Shown here: piece after piece, positions 13,224-21,435 of the stretch
Numbering within the stretch: the first letter of the stretch is position 1
Layout of the letters: each line of letters opens with the position of its first letter
Assembly: GCA_946618265.1 (NCBI GenBank)
Contig: CAMOLA010000026.1
Span: 1-30,287 of the forward strand
Direction of reading: 5' to 3'
Length of the DNA: 30,287 nucleotides
DNA from: an uncultured Eggerthellaceae bacterium
GTDB taxonomy: Bacteria; Actinomycetota; Coriobacteriia; Coriobacteriales; Eggerthellaceae
The notes under the pieces: generated by a model
What the model saw: only the letters and a program-made list of their open reading frames with translations
Database searches by the model: none
Told to the model about the DNA's origin: nothing
Program-made: the position numbers and the translations under genes

Positions 13224-15687
13224 TTCCATCCTCCTCACATGTCGCCCTCCACGGCCCGCGCGCCAGAACCCCGGGACCGCCGGCAAACCCAGCGACCAGC
13301 CGGGCAGCGGAATCAACATCCGAAAACGCCAGCGAGCGCACGGGTATGCGGCGCGCAGACAGCATCCGCGAAAAGCGGGCGAACGCGGCCGATGGCGGGC
13401 AATCCCCCATGGCCGAGCCCAGCACGCAGCCGACGAGCTCACCGCGCGGCAAGGGCGCCATCTCGGCAGCCGGGCCGCCTGGATCGAACCTTGGGAATAC
13501 GACGCACGCCACCTCGCCCCGGGCCGCAGGGTCCACATCGCCGTTGAGCTGGCTGCGAGGAACGCAGCGCGCCGGCCCGTTCGGCCCGCCTTCAACGCAC
13601 AGCGCCCGAGATAGCTCCGTCCGCGCGAGCACGTCGGCGTTCGCCTCCTTTATCTGCACGGGGAACGGCTCGCACCACGCGAGGCCCGTCTCAGCGTCCA
13701 CGAACGCGCACTCGTCCCCCATGACCGTTCCGTATGCGGACATCGCGACTGCCAGACTCGACTTCCCCGACCCCGATGAGCCCATGAGCAAGACGACCCG
13801 GCCATCCACGCGAACCGAGGCCGCATGGAGCGCCAGCACTGGCCCTTCTGCCCACGCGCAGACCGCATCGCCCATGTGCTGCACGACCGCCCAATAGGCT
13901 TCGCCGGCCGTAAGGCCGGTGCCGAGCGGGGTGCCGGCGACCTCGGCAGCAAAGAGCCCGACGCCCTCGGCGCGCACGTCGTACCGCACGCTCGGCAAGC
14001 GCCTACCTTGGAGCACGACGCCCGACGGTCCGGCGTCGAACGCGCCGCGGAACCGGTCGGCCGCCGCCGCGTCGGCGCAAACCACGATGCATTCGCGCCT
14101 CGACAGCCCGATGCGCACTGCGCCGCCCTCGAGCTCCACGAGAGCGACCGCGCCTGCGGACACATCGTCGAACAACGGGTCGTCGCCCGCGTCGGCGCGC
14201 CAGAACACGTTGGCGTGATCCCGGCGGAAAAAGCCCGCGCCCAACGCATAGCGCCGCCCCCGCAAGACATCGGCGGCGACCCCTTCCGGCAGGAAGGCGC
14301 GGAACAGGTCGGCGCACCCGTGCCGAATCCGCTCGACCACCAAGCGCTCACCCGCATCCTTCTTGATCGCAGCGTCGTTTATGAGCCTCTGCGCGCGCCG
14401 CCCGTATGCGCGGAGCTCGCCGGCGTACAACCCGAAGTCGACCTTGTAGGCCAGGAAGTCGGCCTCCCCCTCCAGCGGGTAGAGGCACGCCTGGAGGAGC
14501 CCGTCGTCCCCCAACCCGCCTGCGGGCACGGCGAACTCGACGGCCAGGCCGCCGTCGACGTCCCTAAGCAGGCAAGAGGCCATGTCGCCGGTGCGGAGGG
14601 AGGCGACGCCCGCCTCCCCTTCGGCGACCCCGACGGGCGCCTTCGCGGCTCGCTCGAACAGCTCTGCCCGAAAACCCCCGACGGCGCGCTCCCTCGCCAG
14701 CGCGTCGTCGAGCGCCCTCTCGACGACGCGCGCACCCCATCGGCTCGACCTCCGAGGAACGGGCGCCAGAAGTCCGCCGTCCGCACCTGCGCCGAAAACC
14801 TCCTCGAGGTTGGCCAGCACGACGCCGGCCTCGGCCTCCAGGCCGAGCTCCCGGATCAGGGCCACCGCATCGTTCCGGTCGACGTCAGAGCCATGCCCGA
14901 CGAAAAACGCCGCCAGGTCCAGGTAGTCGCGCAGCACGGGCCCGCCGTCGAAGCAGTTCGCGTAGAACGACTCGGAGTTCTCGTAGGTGTTCGCGACGAG
15001 CATGACGAGCACGTCGAGCGGATCGTCCGCCAGGTGCAGATCGGATCCAACTGCGCGCTGTACCATGTCCGAGAGATAGCGCGCGGGAAGCTTGCCGAAC
15101 GAGTCGTGCACCTCGACCGTCGGGCAGTCGGCCTTCACGAACGGCTCGAGCTCCCTGCTCGCGGGGCGGCGCCTCGACGCGCCTCCGCCGATCCCTGCAG
15201 CGGCCTGGCCGGCCCGCACCGCAGCGAGCGCGCGGCCAGCGGGACCGGCCACCGAGCTCGTCGGGCCGCCAACCTGGCGATAGCCCATGGCGGTCAAAGC
15301 GTCGGCCACAGCCTGCAGACTCCCCGGTTCGACGAGGAGGTCCACGTCCCCCACGTCCCTCGCCTGCAAGTCCCCGTATATGCACCTCTCGAACGCGAGC
15401 CCCTTAATCACGGCGTACTCTATGTTTTCCGACAATAGTTTTTCCTGCAGCTCCCGCAACACAGCCATTGATAACTCACGCTCTGACCTGTGCGCGCCAA
15501 ATGCGGCTCGCACAGCTTCACCAGTGGTGTCAGACGCTATCGCGAAAAACGCGCTCGTTAATTTATTCTTCGCGACAAAGCACACCAATCGTTCGTCATC
15601 AATCAGTCCACGAGAGCAAAACCCTTGTTCGTACGCAGCATCCACCAATCGACTGGCCAAACAGCTCAGTCGTTCCAATTCCAACAT
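13213..15687 (-). CDS. Nucleotidyltransferase / HPr-kinase-like fusion protein (module 2)
   Basis: An 824-residue fusion. The N-terminal third is nucleotidyltransferase-like (NTP_transf_5 type): YAVIKGLAFERCIYGD at residues 91-106, DVGDVDLLV at 111-119 and a downstream DPLDVLVMLVANTYE near 220. The C-terminal third is HPr-kinase-like: Walker A MGSSGSGKSS near 634-643, then GDECAFVD, and ACVVFPRFDPGG and LAFSDVDSAARL near the end. Separate HprK-like kinases and nucleotidyltransferases occur in some lasso clusters (paeninodin PadeK) and HPr-rel systems; fusion in one chain is unusual. The middle ~350 residues are unassigned. Likely role: phosphorylating or nucleotidylating PqqD-presented cargo. 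The first ~80 codons are more AT-rich than the rest. Confidence 0.82.
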   Translation of the reverse strand: MLELERLSCLASRLVDAAYEQGFCSRGLIDDERLVCFVAKNKLTSAFFAIASDTTGEAVRAAFGAHRSERELSMAVLRELQEKLLSENIEYAVIKGLAFERCIYGDLQARDVGDVDLLVEPGSLQAVADALTAMGYRQVGGPTSSVAGPAGRALAAVRAGQAAAGIGGGASRRRPASRELEPFVKADCPTVEVHDSFGKLPARYLSDMVQRAVGSDLHLADDPLDVLVMLVANTYENSESFYANCFDGGPVLRDYLDLAAFFVGHGSDVDRNDAVALIRELGLEAEAGVVLANLEEVFGAGADGGLLAPVPRRSSRWGARVVERALDDALARERAVGGFRAELFERAAKAPVGVAEGEAGVASLRTGDMASCLLRDVDGGLAVEFAVPAGGLGDDGLLQACLYPLEGEADFLAYKVDFGLYAGELRAYGRRAQRLINDAAIKKDAGERLVVERIRHGCADLFRAFLPEGVAADVLRGRRYALGAGFFRRDHANVFWRADAGDDPLFDDVSAGAVALVELEGGAVRIGLSRRECIVVCADAAAADRFRGAFDAGPSGVVLQGRRLPSVRYDVRAEGVGLFAAEVAGTPLGTGLTAGEAYWAVVQHMGDAVCAWAEGPVLALHAASVRVDGRVVLLMGSSGSGKSSLAVAMSAYGTVMGDECAFVDAETGLAWCEPFPVQIKEANADVLARTELSRALCVEGGPNGPARCVPRSQLNGDVDPAARGEVACVVFPRFDPGGPAAEMAPLPRGELVGCVLGSAMGDCPPSAAFARFSRMLSARRIPVRSLAFSDVDSAARLVAGFAGGPGVLARGPWRATCEEDGNVR

Positions 15688-15744
15688 CTGAACACCAGAC
15701 GGCCTTTCTTTACGCTTTCGATCCTGAGCTAATCCGAAGAGACC

Positions 15745-15963
15745 CTATCGCCCACGGCCAGGACCTGGTCCCAGCGGCCCCGCATGAGGCTTATCATCTG
15801 CACGTCCTGACGCTTCCCACCATGTGCATATTGCAGATATCACAGCTCCAATTACAAATATCACCCAAACATGAGGCTTTTCAACTGCGTCGAAATCGCC
15901 TACAAGAAGAGAGCCTCCGAGCATGGCCACACACAAGACGAGCCAATACCGCACCTGATCCAT
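15745..15963 (-). CDS. Small two-helix membrane protein
   Basis: A 72-residue protein with two hydrophobic helices (about residues 6-21 and 33-48) and a Gly/Pro/Arg-rich tail. No family recognised. ATG 15963 has AAGGA 7 bases upstream; open frame extends to 15993 without an SD. It lies just before the transferase-kinase gene, the same position as the small two-helix protein at 24136-24342 in module 1, so the two may be functional equivalents, for example immunity or membrane docking. Confidence 0.65.
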   Translation of the reverse strand: MDQVRYWLVLCVAMLGGSLLVGDFDAVEKPHVWVIFVIGAVISAICTWWEASGRADDKPHAGPLGPGPGRGR

Positions 15964-16035
15964 TAAAATTTCCTTAATCATTGCTACGACCACATCAGGC
16001 TCGATAACATATACGAATACGAACTAGGAACGGTA

Positions 16036-16380
16036 TCATTCGAGGTGGTCGGCGTCGCAGAGTTCCTCGTAGAGCGACACCAGCTCGCCGGCCCCACCGG
16101 CCGACCGGGCAGCCTTCTCCCTGACGCCGCGCAGCGCCTCGAGCCGGCGCTCCATGCGCGCCGCCGACCCCGCGCCGGCGCGGCCCCCCACCATCCTCGC
16201 GCTGAGCTCGCCCACGAAGGGGTTCCCCGCAAGCTGGCCCTCGACGTTCTCCGACATAAAACCATCACCGCCTTCGCTTTCGTGACTATCCGAAGCAAGC
16301 CCACATCCCGCAAGAAGACCTGCAAGCATGAGGCTCACCACAAAAGTTGCTGCATTTGTTAACCGCATGACGCCCTTCAC
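16036..16380 (-). CDS. Hypothetical small lipoprotein
   Basis: About 114 residues with a hydrophobic segment and lipobox LLAGC at about residues 22-26. The mature part has an Asn/Gly/Ala-rich linker and an amphipathic C-terminal helix rich in Arg and Glu (ARMERRLEALRGVREKAARS). GTG 16380 overlaps the stop of the upstream frame (GTGA); the in-frame ATG 16368 has GAAGGG 4 bases before it and is an equally good start. No domain recognised. Confidence 0.65.
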   Translation of the reverse strand: MKGVMRLTNAATFVVSLMLAGLLAGCGLASDSHESEGGDGFMSENVEGQLAGNPFVGELSARMVGGRAGAGSAARMERRLEALRGVREKAARSAGGAGELVSLYEELCDADHLE

Positions 16381-16553
16381 CTTCCGTAAACGGTAAAACT
16401 CTTCTGGATGTTTATGAAATCGGTTTCAGTCGATTCACCCGGTACCGTATACGTAATCGTGACCGTTGTTGCCGTGCTCTCGGCGGGAACGCGCAAGGGC
16501 GCCCATGTCATCCCGAACGCGTTTTGTTGCGTAGGGCCAATAGTTATCGTTTT
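16377..16553 (-). pseudogene. Frameshifted C-terminal part of the membrane protein at 16544-16870
   Basis: A 56-residue stretch with convincing composition, VSQKTITIGPTQQNAFGMTW... ending FTVYGR, ends at 16377 and overlaps the next gene as GTGA, the coupling style seen across this locus. It has no start of its own. It begins where the membrane protein ends, at an AAAA run (16550-16553). Adding one base there would join both frames into one protein with a membrane anchor and an outer beta-rich domain. Confidence 0.5.
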
Positions 16554-16870
16554 CTGGGATACATAAGCTCGACGGTAGCAACGGCCGCAGCAATCCCAAT
16601 AGCCACATCACGAATAGAGTCCCATTCCGCCGAGGTTCTCGGCGCCAATCCCAGCATTGACCGAAACACGGTTTCCAGGGCAAACAAAGAACCAAGTATC
16701 AGGAGCACAGCTGCAACTCTGAAGAAAACTCTCTTCGGTTTGGAGGCATGCGAAAACCACGTCGTCAACCGAGAGCAACGCTTTGGGCGCATGTCCCTAG
16801 ATTCTGCCCCCGGCTTCGCTCCATCGCCTTGCTCGATAATGCTAAGCATCCTTCTCAAACCAACTCTCAC
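16544..16870 (-). CDS. Two-helix membrane protein, probably frameshifted at its end
   Basis: About 108 residues. A polar basic N-terminal part is followed by hydrophobic helices at about residues 50-70 and 85-102. No family recognised. GTG 16870 overlaps the upstream stop (GTGA); the ATG at 16849 is the other candidate. The stop at 16544 comes just after an A-run, and a coding-quality frame continues beyond it, so the natural protein is probably longer by ~55 residues. It belongs to the cluster of small membrane and lipoproteins that accompany cargo C. Confidence 0.55.
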   Translation of the reverse strand: MRVGLRRMLSIIEQGDGAKPGAESRDMRPKRCSRLTTWFSHASKPKRVFFRVAAVLLILGSLFALETVFRSMLGLAPRTSAEWDSIRDVAIGIAAAVATVELMYPRKR

Positions 16871-17214
16871 GCGTAATACGGGCAACTATTTCTCACGCTT
16901 GTCGGAACATCTGCCGAAAACGACGCCGGGAGCACCGTGCCACCAATTCCGTTTAAACGCTGCTCATCGAGATAAGCATCGGTTGCGGCAAAATGGCCTA
17001 CTACGGCGCCCGCCGCCTTCCACCCGGGGCCCGCGTCGAGGCCGTGGGAGGGAGCGCGCAAGACCAACCTGATCCCCTGTGCAAACTCATTATATCGGTG
17101 ATAGGCATAGAAGTGAGACTCCGCAGCCATGTTGTCGGACGCAAAAACTGAACAGCTTGCCCGCTTTAATCCTAGAGCACGCAGCTGGTCCATCCCCCCT
17201 CGGAGTTCCAGCAC
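16867..17214 (-). CDS. Hypothetical protein, start uncertain
   Basis: An open frame of 115 residues whose first ~14 codons overlap the end of the upstream gene. The best-looking part starts at MAAESHFYAYHRYNEF, so the ATG at about 17130 may be the real start or the 5' end may be damaged. AESHFYAYHRYNE loosely resembles SESHYEYSDYYEE in the upstream 17172-18218 protein, which hints at a truncated paralogue. It ends NSCPYYA. No domain recognised. Confidence 0.4.
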   Translation of the reverse strand: MLELRGGMDQLRALGLKRASCSVFASDNMAAESHFYAYHRYNEFAQGIRLVLRAPSHGLDAGPGWKAAGAVVGHFAATDAYLDEQRLNGIGGTVLPASFSADVPTSVRNSCPYYA

Positions 17215-18218
17215 ACCATCGCGGAGGCCAGATCTTCGTACGCGAAAACGTACTGGTAGCCGTTGTCAACGTAGTCGGGAAGAGCGTCGAGGCCGGCCAA
17301 GTCCTTCTTGAGAACCCTCGCGTCCTTCTGGTTAGCGAAGTCGAAGCCGTTGTCGAAGTCCCCGGCGAGGCGGGAGAGAACCTCCCGGCTCACGCCGTCC
17401 GGGACGCTGGCCAGGACGAGGAGCAGCCGGCCCCCCGCCCCCGGGCCGGCCGACGAGGCTCGCGTGCCGAATTCCCCCGCGATGCCGGCCAGGACCGAGC
17501 TCGGGACATCGTCGTCGAGCAGGACGAGGACCCGGGCGGTGTCGCTCGTGACGGCGGGCCCCGCGTTAACCTTGAACCCGAGGGTGCTGCCCATGTTCTC
17601 CTCGTAGTAGTCGCTGTACTCGTAATGCGACTCGCTGGCGAGGGCGGCGTAGGGGCCGCCCTCCTCCAGCCTCCCGTACGCCACGCCCCCGCATGCGTGG
17701 AACTCGACCGCCAGGGGGCGCACGCCGAGCGACTCGCAGCTCGCGAAGGCGTCCCGCTCCACGAGCGCGCGGATGTCCCCGACCTGGAAGCCGTCGGCGC
17801 CCGGGCACTTCCCGCTCCGTACGCCCTCGCGCGCGATTTTCGGGTCGACGACCACGGGGAACTCGGCCCCGCCCCGTGACACGACTGCCCTGAAGAGGCC
17901 CACGTACCCGGGCGAAACGTCTATGGGGTTCGCGCTGACAAGCCTGTCGGCGTCCCAGAGGTCCATGACCGGCGACACCGACTCGACGATGTAGTCCTCG
18001 CCGGGGGCCCATCCGTATTTGTCGTCGAGGTAGGCCTCCACCGCGCCCCGCGCGGCGGGCGCGTCGGCGGCAAGCTCCAGCGCCGTGCCTGCGAAGCGGG
18101 CAACTGGGTTGTAGGGCAGCCCCGCCGCCGACGTGATCGAGAAAAAGACCAGCGATGCGCCCAGCAAGCCGGCGGTGAACGTCAGGGCGGCGCGTCCCCT
18201 GGTGCCGAGCCTAATCAC
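17172..18218 (-). CDS. Hypothetical exported or membrane-anchored protein
   Basis: A 348-residue protein with a single hydrophobic N-terminal segment (about residues 11-32) and a large outer domain. No family recognised. Notable parts are YGWAPGEDYIVESVSPVMDL near residue 68, YEYSDYYEENMGSTLGFKVN near 200, a VLVLLDDDVPSSVLAGIAG strand-helix unit near 230, and a tail with two cysteines (MVCW...TSCVL). GTG 18218 overlaps the stop of cargo C (GTGA), so translation is coupled. As a surface protein right after a cargo gene, it is the candidate partner of cargo C, although unrelated to the lipoproteins that follow cargo A, B and D. Confidence 0.72.
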   Translation of the reverse strand: MIRLGTRGRAALTFTAGLLGASLVFFSITSAAGLPYNPVARFAGTALELAADAPAARGAVEAYLDDKYGWAPGEDYIVESVSPVMDLWDADRLVSANPIDVSPGYVGLFRAVVSRGGAEFPVVVDPKIAREGVRSGKCPGADGFQVGDIRALVERDAFASCESLGVRPLAVEFHACGGVAYGRLEEGGPYAALASESHYEYSDYYEENMGSTLGFKVNAGPAVTSDTARVLVLLDDDVPSSVLAGIAGEFGTRASSAGPGAGGRLLLVLASVPDGVSREVLSRLAGDFDNGFDFANQKDARVLKKDLAGLDALPDYVDNGYQYVFAYEDLASAMVCWNSEGGWTSCVL

Positions 18219-18478
18219 GGAATCCGCCTATGCCAGTACCGGTGCGACAAGGCGACAAGTGAGCCGTCGCTCGCACTGTCATCCCTGTACATGAGGTCCA
18301 CCAGAACCTCGGACCCGCAGCTGTCGAAGAACGGAACGACCGCGTCAATCGCAGCCGGGGGACGTAGCTCCCGCCCCCGCCGCCTCCACCAGACATAGTC
18401 GCCTCGATGGAATCCAATTCTCCTGCGGTCCCAGTATCGCAAACTGGGCTTGCTGTAATTCAACCTTTGACTGTTCAC
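18215..18478 (-). pseudogene. Cargo protein C, leader present but double-frameshifted
   Basis: GTG 18478 begins a leader of the family: RLNYSKPSLRYW is read in frame one, then LDSIEATMSGGGGGGGSYVP in frame two, and then the frame returns to one for AAIDAVVPFFDSCGSEVLVD to the stop. Reading frame one alone scrambles the LD...GGGG segment. The first shift falls around 18420-18428 and the second near 18355-18370 in G/C runs. The body is short (~50 residues). The stop overlaps the next gene's GTG, which supports frame one as the original. Either two sequencing errors or a decayed precursor. Confidence 0.7.
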
Positions 18479-18656
18479 CTTCTACCCCTATCCAAACAAG
18501 CCAGGCAATGCATTTGCCATCACGATCTATCCCGTAGAAGAAACGGGAGAACGGCTTCATTCCCGCACAGCGGGCGACCCTCCAGACGCTGGAAGCGCGT
18601 CTCAGACCCGCATACCCCGCGCACGGCGAGGCGCGTCCCTAATCGCATCGGGCCTT

Positions 18657-18746
18657 TCAGCCAACGGGCTGATACGGGCCGGCGAGCGCCCTTCCTCCGC
18701 CGGCCAGCCCCATCGCGAACCCGTTTCCCGCCTTCACGTTAACGGG
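18657..18746 (-). pseudogene. Chimeric scar: kinase fragment joined to peptidase tail
   Basis: One open stretch of 29 residues before a stop reads PVNVKAGNGFAMGLAGGGRA, then LAGPYQPVG. The first half matches the post-Walker segment of the 21670-24123 kinase (PVNVKAGNEFAMGLAGGREA). The second half and the bases after its stop match the end of the 9289-9825 peptidase gene (CMYPPVG, then CCCGATGC). It is therefore a recombination product of two genes of the system. It overlaps the end of the next gene, whose last residues YSWTSNP also resemble the kinase segment TWTEPLP. Confidence 0.75.
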
Positions 18747-19368
18747 GATTAGAAGTCCAGCTATAAATAGTTGCGGAATTAGGAAAACCAGCAGTTGCCA
18801 CCTTTGCAGAGTCTAGTATTTGAACTTGTACGCTCACTAAACATTCCAGCTTATCATCGAGAAACCGATTGTTTAGCATTTCATCATATTGTCTAAACAG
18901 CTGCTTATCGAAGTGCGTGTCTTGCTCAAGGGTATATCGAATGAAAAGAAACCCATCGTTTTTGGGAATACAAACTAAAGGATTGTCTTGATCAAACTTA
19001 CGACCCGTAAGGCACCGCATCGCCCCGTCAATATAATATGCGCATCCTGCATGGACCGAAATGCTCAAATTTCTTCCAAGCAAATTATCGTATTCCTTTG
19101 CCAGCGCCATATTAATCTCATCTGATTGCAGGCTGTCCACGCCGCCCAACTCGTAATAAGTTGACGAGCTGTCAAACGAGCAACGGGCGTAATGTATTTG
19201 ACCCGAATACTGAAAAGCATAAAGTGAGAATCCAGTCTCGATCTGCTTGTCCAGTTTAACTACGCCGTCTTTTCCGAGCGCAAAGCGCGTTCGCTCCGTT
19301 TCCTTATACAACACTTTATATTCGTGCGAACTCAATCCGTATTTGCGGTTCAGATAGCTAGCTATCAC
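18739..19368 (-). CDS. Hypothetical protein following the cargo D lipoprotein
   Basis: A 209-residue soluble-looking protein, no signal peptide and no recognised domain. GTG 19368 has AGAGGAGG 6 bases upstream and is preferred over an ATG at 19404 that lies within the lipoprotein gene. The protein is rich in Tyr, Asp and Lys and AT-rich in DNA, unlike the enzymes of the locus. CAYYIDGAMRCLTGRKFDQD and YEYKVLYKETERTRF-type segments are visible but unassigned. Its 3' end runs into the kinase/peptidase scar, so the C-terminus may be altered. Confidence 0.65.
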   Translation of the reverse strand: MIASYLNRKYGLSSHEYKVLYKETERTRFALGKDGVVKLDKQIETGFSLYAFQYSGQIHYARCSFDSSSTYYELGGVDSLQSDEINMALAKEYDNLLGRNLSISVHAGCAYYIDGAMRCLTGRKFDQDNPLVCIPKNDGFLFIRYTLEQDTHFDKQLFRQYDEMLNNRFLDDKLECLVSVQVQILDSAKVATAGFPNSATIYSWTSNPR

Positions 19369-19387
19369 AACGAACCTCCTCTGATAA

Positions 19388-20098
19388 TCATGCACGCTTG
19401 CCATCCTTGCTATTGTCGCGACTCACACGCTCGGAACTGTCAGGGCCAGTCGTTGGACCAAGAAGCGTTATTCTGCCTATGTTTTCCTTTGTAAATAGCG
19501 AGTCCGAACGAGAGCCGAAGTAGTCCGAAAGGAGCGTCAACCTGATAGCGTCGAGCACTTGTTCTGAAGTTATCCGATCGGACAGAGGCTCTAATGAGCA
19601 GCTGTCGTAGACCTCGATCTCCATTGGCTTCTTCTCGTCCATGGGGTGATACCACATATACACCTTTACCCTTTCCCCATCTACGAGCTCAGCCTCGAAT
19701 TCAAGGTATAAGTGAGGAATCAACGGGCTGCCGAAAGACGCGTGTTTGCTATACTCCACCTCAATCATGGATGATCCGACAAAAGCGGTTGAACTCGGAA
19801 AACACACCGAGCACCGTCCCGAGCAGTGCATCGTGCCGGTCCAGCCTCTCTCCTTTCGCTCTATTCGCATGCCCTCTATGTCATCGGCCGAGAAAGCGCC
19901 CTCGTCGGCGGAATGGGCCGAGACAGCAAAGCAGGCACAAATCTCGTCGAAGACGTTTTCGGGTTCAAAAGCCGCCGAGCCCGGTTCGGGCCCATAATTG
20001 ACAATGCGAACACAGGAGGTCAGCAACAGTAGTAGAGCCAGGATGATGACGATAGCCGACAATGCACAAAGCCGACCTAAGTGACGGGAGTTCATCAT
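19388..20098 (-). CDS. Lipoprotein paired with cargo D
   Basis: A 236-residue protein with a hydrophobic segment (about residues 10-27) and lipobox LLTSC. The outer part has NVFDEICACF, EVEYSKHASFGSP, VKVYMWYHPMDEKK and FTKENIGRITLLGP. The NVFDE and ENIG motifs also appear in the exported protein at 7884-8597, so the two are probably distant homologues. ATG 20098 overlaps the stop of cargo D by four bases (ATGA), a tight coupling. Probable surface partner or immunity factor of cargo D; inferred from position. Confidence 0.78.
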   Translation of the reverse strand: MMNSRHLGRLCALSAIVIILALLLLLTSCVRIVNYGPEPGSAAFEPENVFDEICACFAVSAHSADEGAFSADDIEGMRIERKERGWTGTMHCSGRCSVCFPSSTAFVGSSMIEVEYSKHASFGSPLIPHLYLEFEAELVDGERVKVYMWYHPMDEKKPMEIEVYDSCSLEPLSDRITSEQVLDAIRLTLLSDYFGSRSDSLFTKENIGRITLLGPTTGPDSSERVSRDNSKDGKRA

Positions 20099-21435
20099 GA
20101 TGGCCTAGCTCTGTATTCGCATTTGCTATAACCCGTGGTGCCCAAGGCCTGGCCATCGACCGATACCGCAGCAACCTCGTCATAGACAAGATTGGGTATC
20201 GTCGGCGCACCCTCTACCAGCAATCTCGCCGATAGCGCGATTCCGAGATTGCGTATCAGGCCGATAGGGCTTAGCGTCATGGCGGCCGCAACAGCGGCCG
20301 CCATTGCTACTGCATTTGTATTGTCATAATCTATGGTAATCGGACGATCGGTTTCGCGAAGGCATTCTAGCGCGCAATCGCAGCAATTGCTCCACAACAG
20401 GGAGTATTGCCTTGGATTGGAATTATTTGTGTTCCGAATATCGAGCGCATTGTCGTTTATCCCATTCCCTATTTGCTCATGAAAAGCAAATCCGCTTATG
20501 GGTATTTTCAAATACCTGTAATACGGAGCGTCGTTTGCCTTGATTGCAAATGGCGGATCGTTATTGATTTCCATGAGATCAGATTTGAAGTTCGGAGAAC
20601 CATTAACGTTGCATTCCATTACGCTCTGAAGCGTTATAGAGATGCTCGCGCCCATAGTGTTGACACATGTCGAAAGCCTTCCGTCACAACCATTCACTAG
20701 AGCCAGACCATTGTCAGTATCGGAAGCGAAGCTGTAGAACAATCCGCTTCCGTCTGAGCGCTCCAGGAAAAAGGCGGCATGATCCAAAGAGGTATCAAAC
20801 CCTTCTATTACAATTGGAGAAAACAGAAGGTAAACGGCAACATAGTCAACGGTTGGAATCCATCCTCCGCCACCTGACATAGTAGCCTCAACCGAATCCA
20901 ATTGCTCCACCGTCCAGTAATGCAAATCCGGTTTTGAATACGCAAGCCTGTTCATAGCGACAATCGCCCCTTCCATCATTTCTCGCCTCGCGGCCTGGTT
21001 CAAATTCCATATCAGCACACGAGCGCTCTCGCTCTCGGCGTTGCCGCTCTCTTTGCCTATAATCGCGGATAACGCAGCCAGCTCGGCACATTCGCTTTCG
21101 CTACGCGGGTCAGCCACCCAGGATCCGCCATCGAGCGAGAACTCTCTCGCGACCCCGAGAACGCGCGACGATCCGAGCTTCTCGGACTTGCCGGAATAGT
21201 CGCCTTTGGTGACAACAGCCCCCTGGTCTACCGCAACGACCCTGTGAACCGCAAGCGAGCCATCATCCAATAGCACCAATGCGAGATCGCCTATGCGTAC
21301 ATCGTCGGTAAGCTCGACGAACGCCTTGTCGCCCTCGAGCAATAGCGGTTCCATGCAGCGTCCGCGCAACGTCAGCACGAAATGCCCCTCCGCGCGCAGC
21401 TTTGCCTTTACGACTGACACAAGCGGCGAAGTCAT
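20095..21435 (-). CDS. Cys-type S24/S26 peptidase fused in frame to cargo protein D
   Basis: One open frame of 446 residues. Residues ~1-158 are a peptidase-like domain homologous to the 9289-9825 protein: LRGRCMEPLLLEGD at about 22-35, LAVHRVVAVD and VVTKGDYSG. Residue ~161 is a Met that begins a cargo leader: RLAYSKPDLHYW, then QLDSVEATMSGGGGW. The cargo body follows (286 residues from ATG 20955), with Cys-rich NCCDCALECLRE and a hydrophobic Ala-rich helix near the end. No stop separates the two parts. GGAAGGGG lies 12-19 bases before ATG 20955, so a separate internal start is possible. ATG 21435 overlaps the PqqD stop (ATGA). Confidence 0.75.
   Translation of the reverse strand: MTSPLVSVVKAKLRAEGHFVLTLRGRCMEPLLLEGDKAFVELTDDVRIGDLALVLLDDGSLAVHRVVAVDQGAVVTKGDYSGKSEKLGSSRVLGVAREFSLDGGSWVADPRSESECAELAALSAIIGKESGNAESESARVLIWNLNQAARREMMEGAIVAMNRLAYSKPDLHYWTVEQLDSVEATMSGGGGWIPTVDYVAVYLLFSPIVIEGFDTSLDHAAFFLERSDGSGLFYSFASDTDNGLALVNGCDGRLSTCVNTMGASISITLQSVMECNVNGSPNFKSDLMEINNDPPFAIKANDAPYYRYLKIPISGFAFHEQIGNGINDNALDIRNTNNSNPRQYSLLWSNCCDCALECLRETDRPITIDYDNTNAVAMAAAVAAAMTLSPIGLIRNLGIALSARLLVEGAPTIPNLVYDEVAAVSVDGQALGTTGYSKCEYRARPS

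Noticed and set aside
13825..15438. Long plus-strand open frame opposite the transferase-kinase gene (537 codons), and a similar one at 21619-24042
   Set aside because: High GC leaves antisense frames open. Both are Arg/Pro/His-rich, lack domains and SD sites, and lie exactly opposite well-supported genes.
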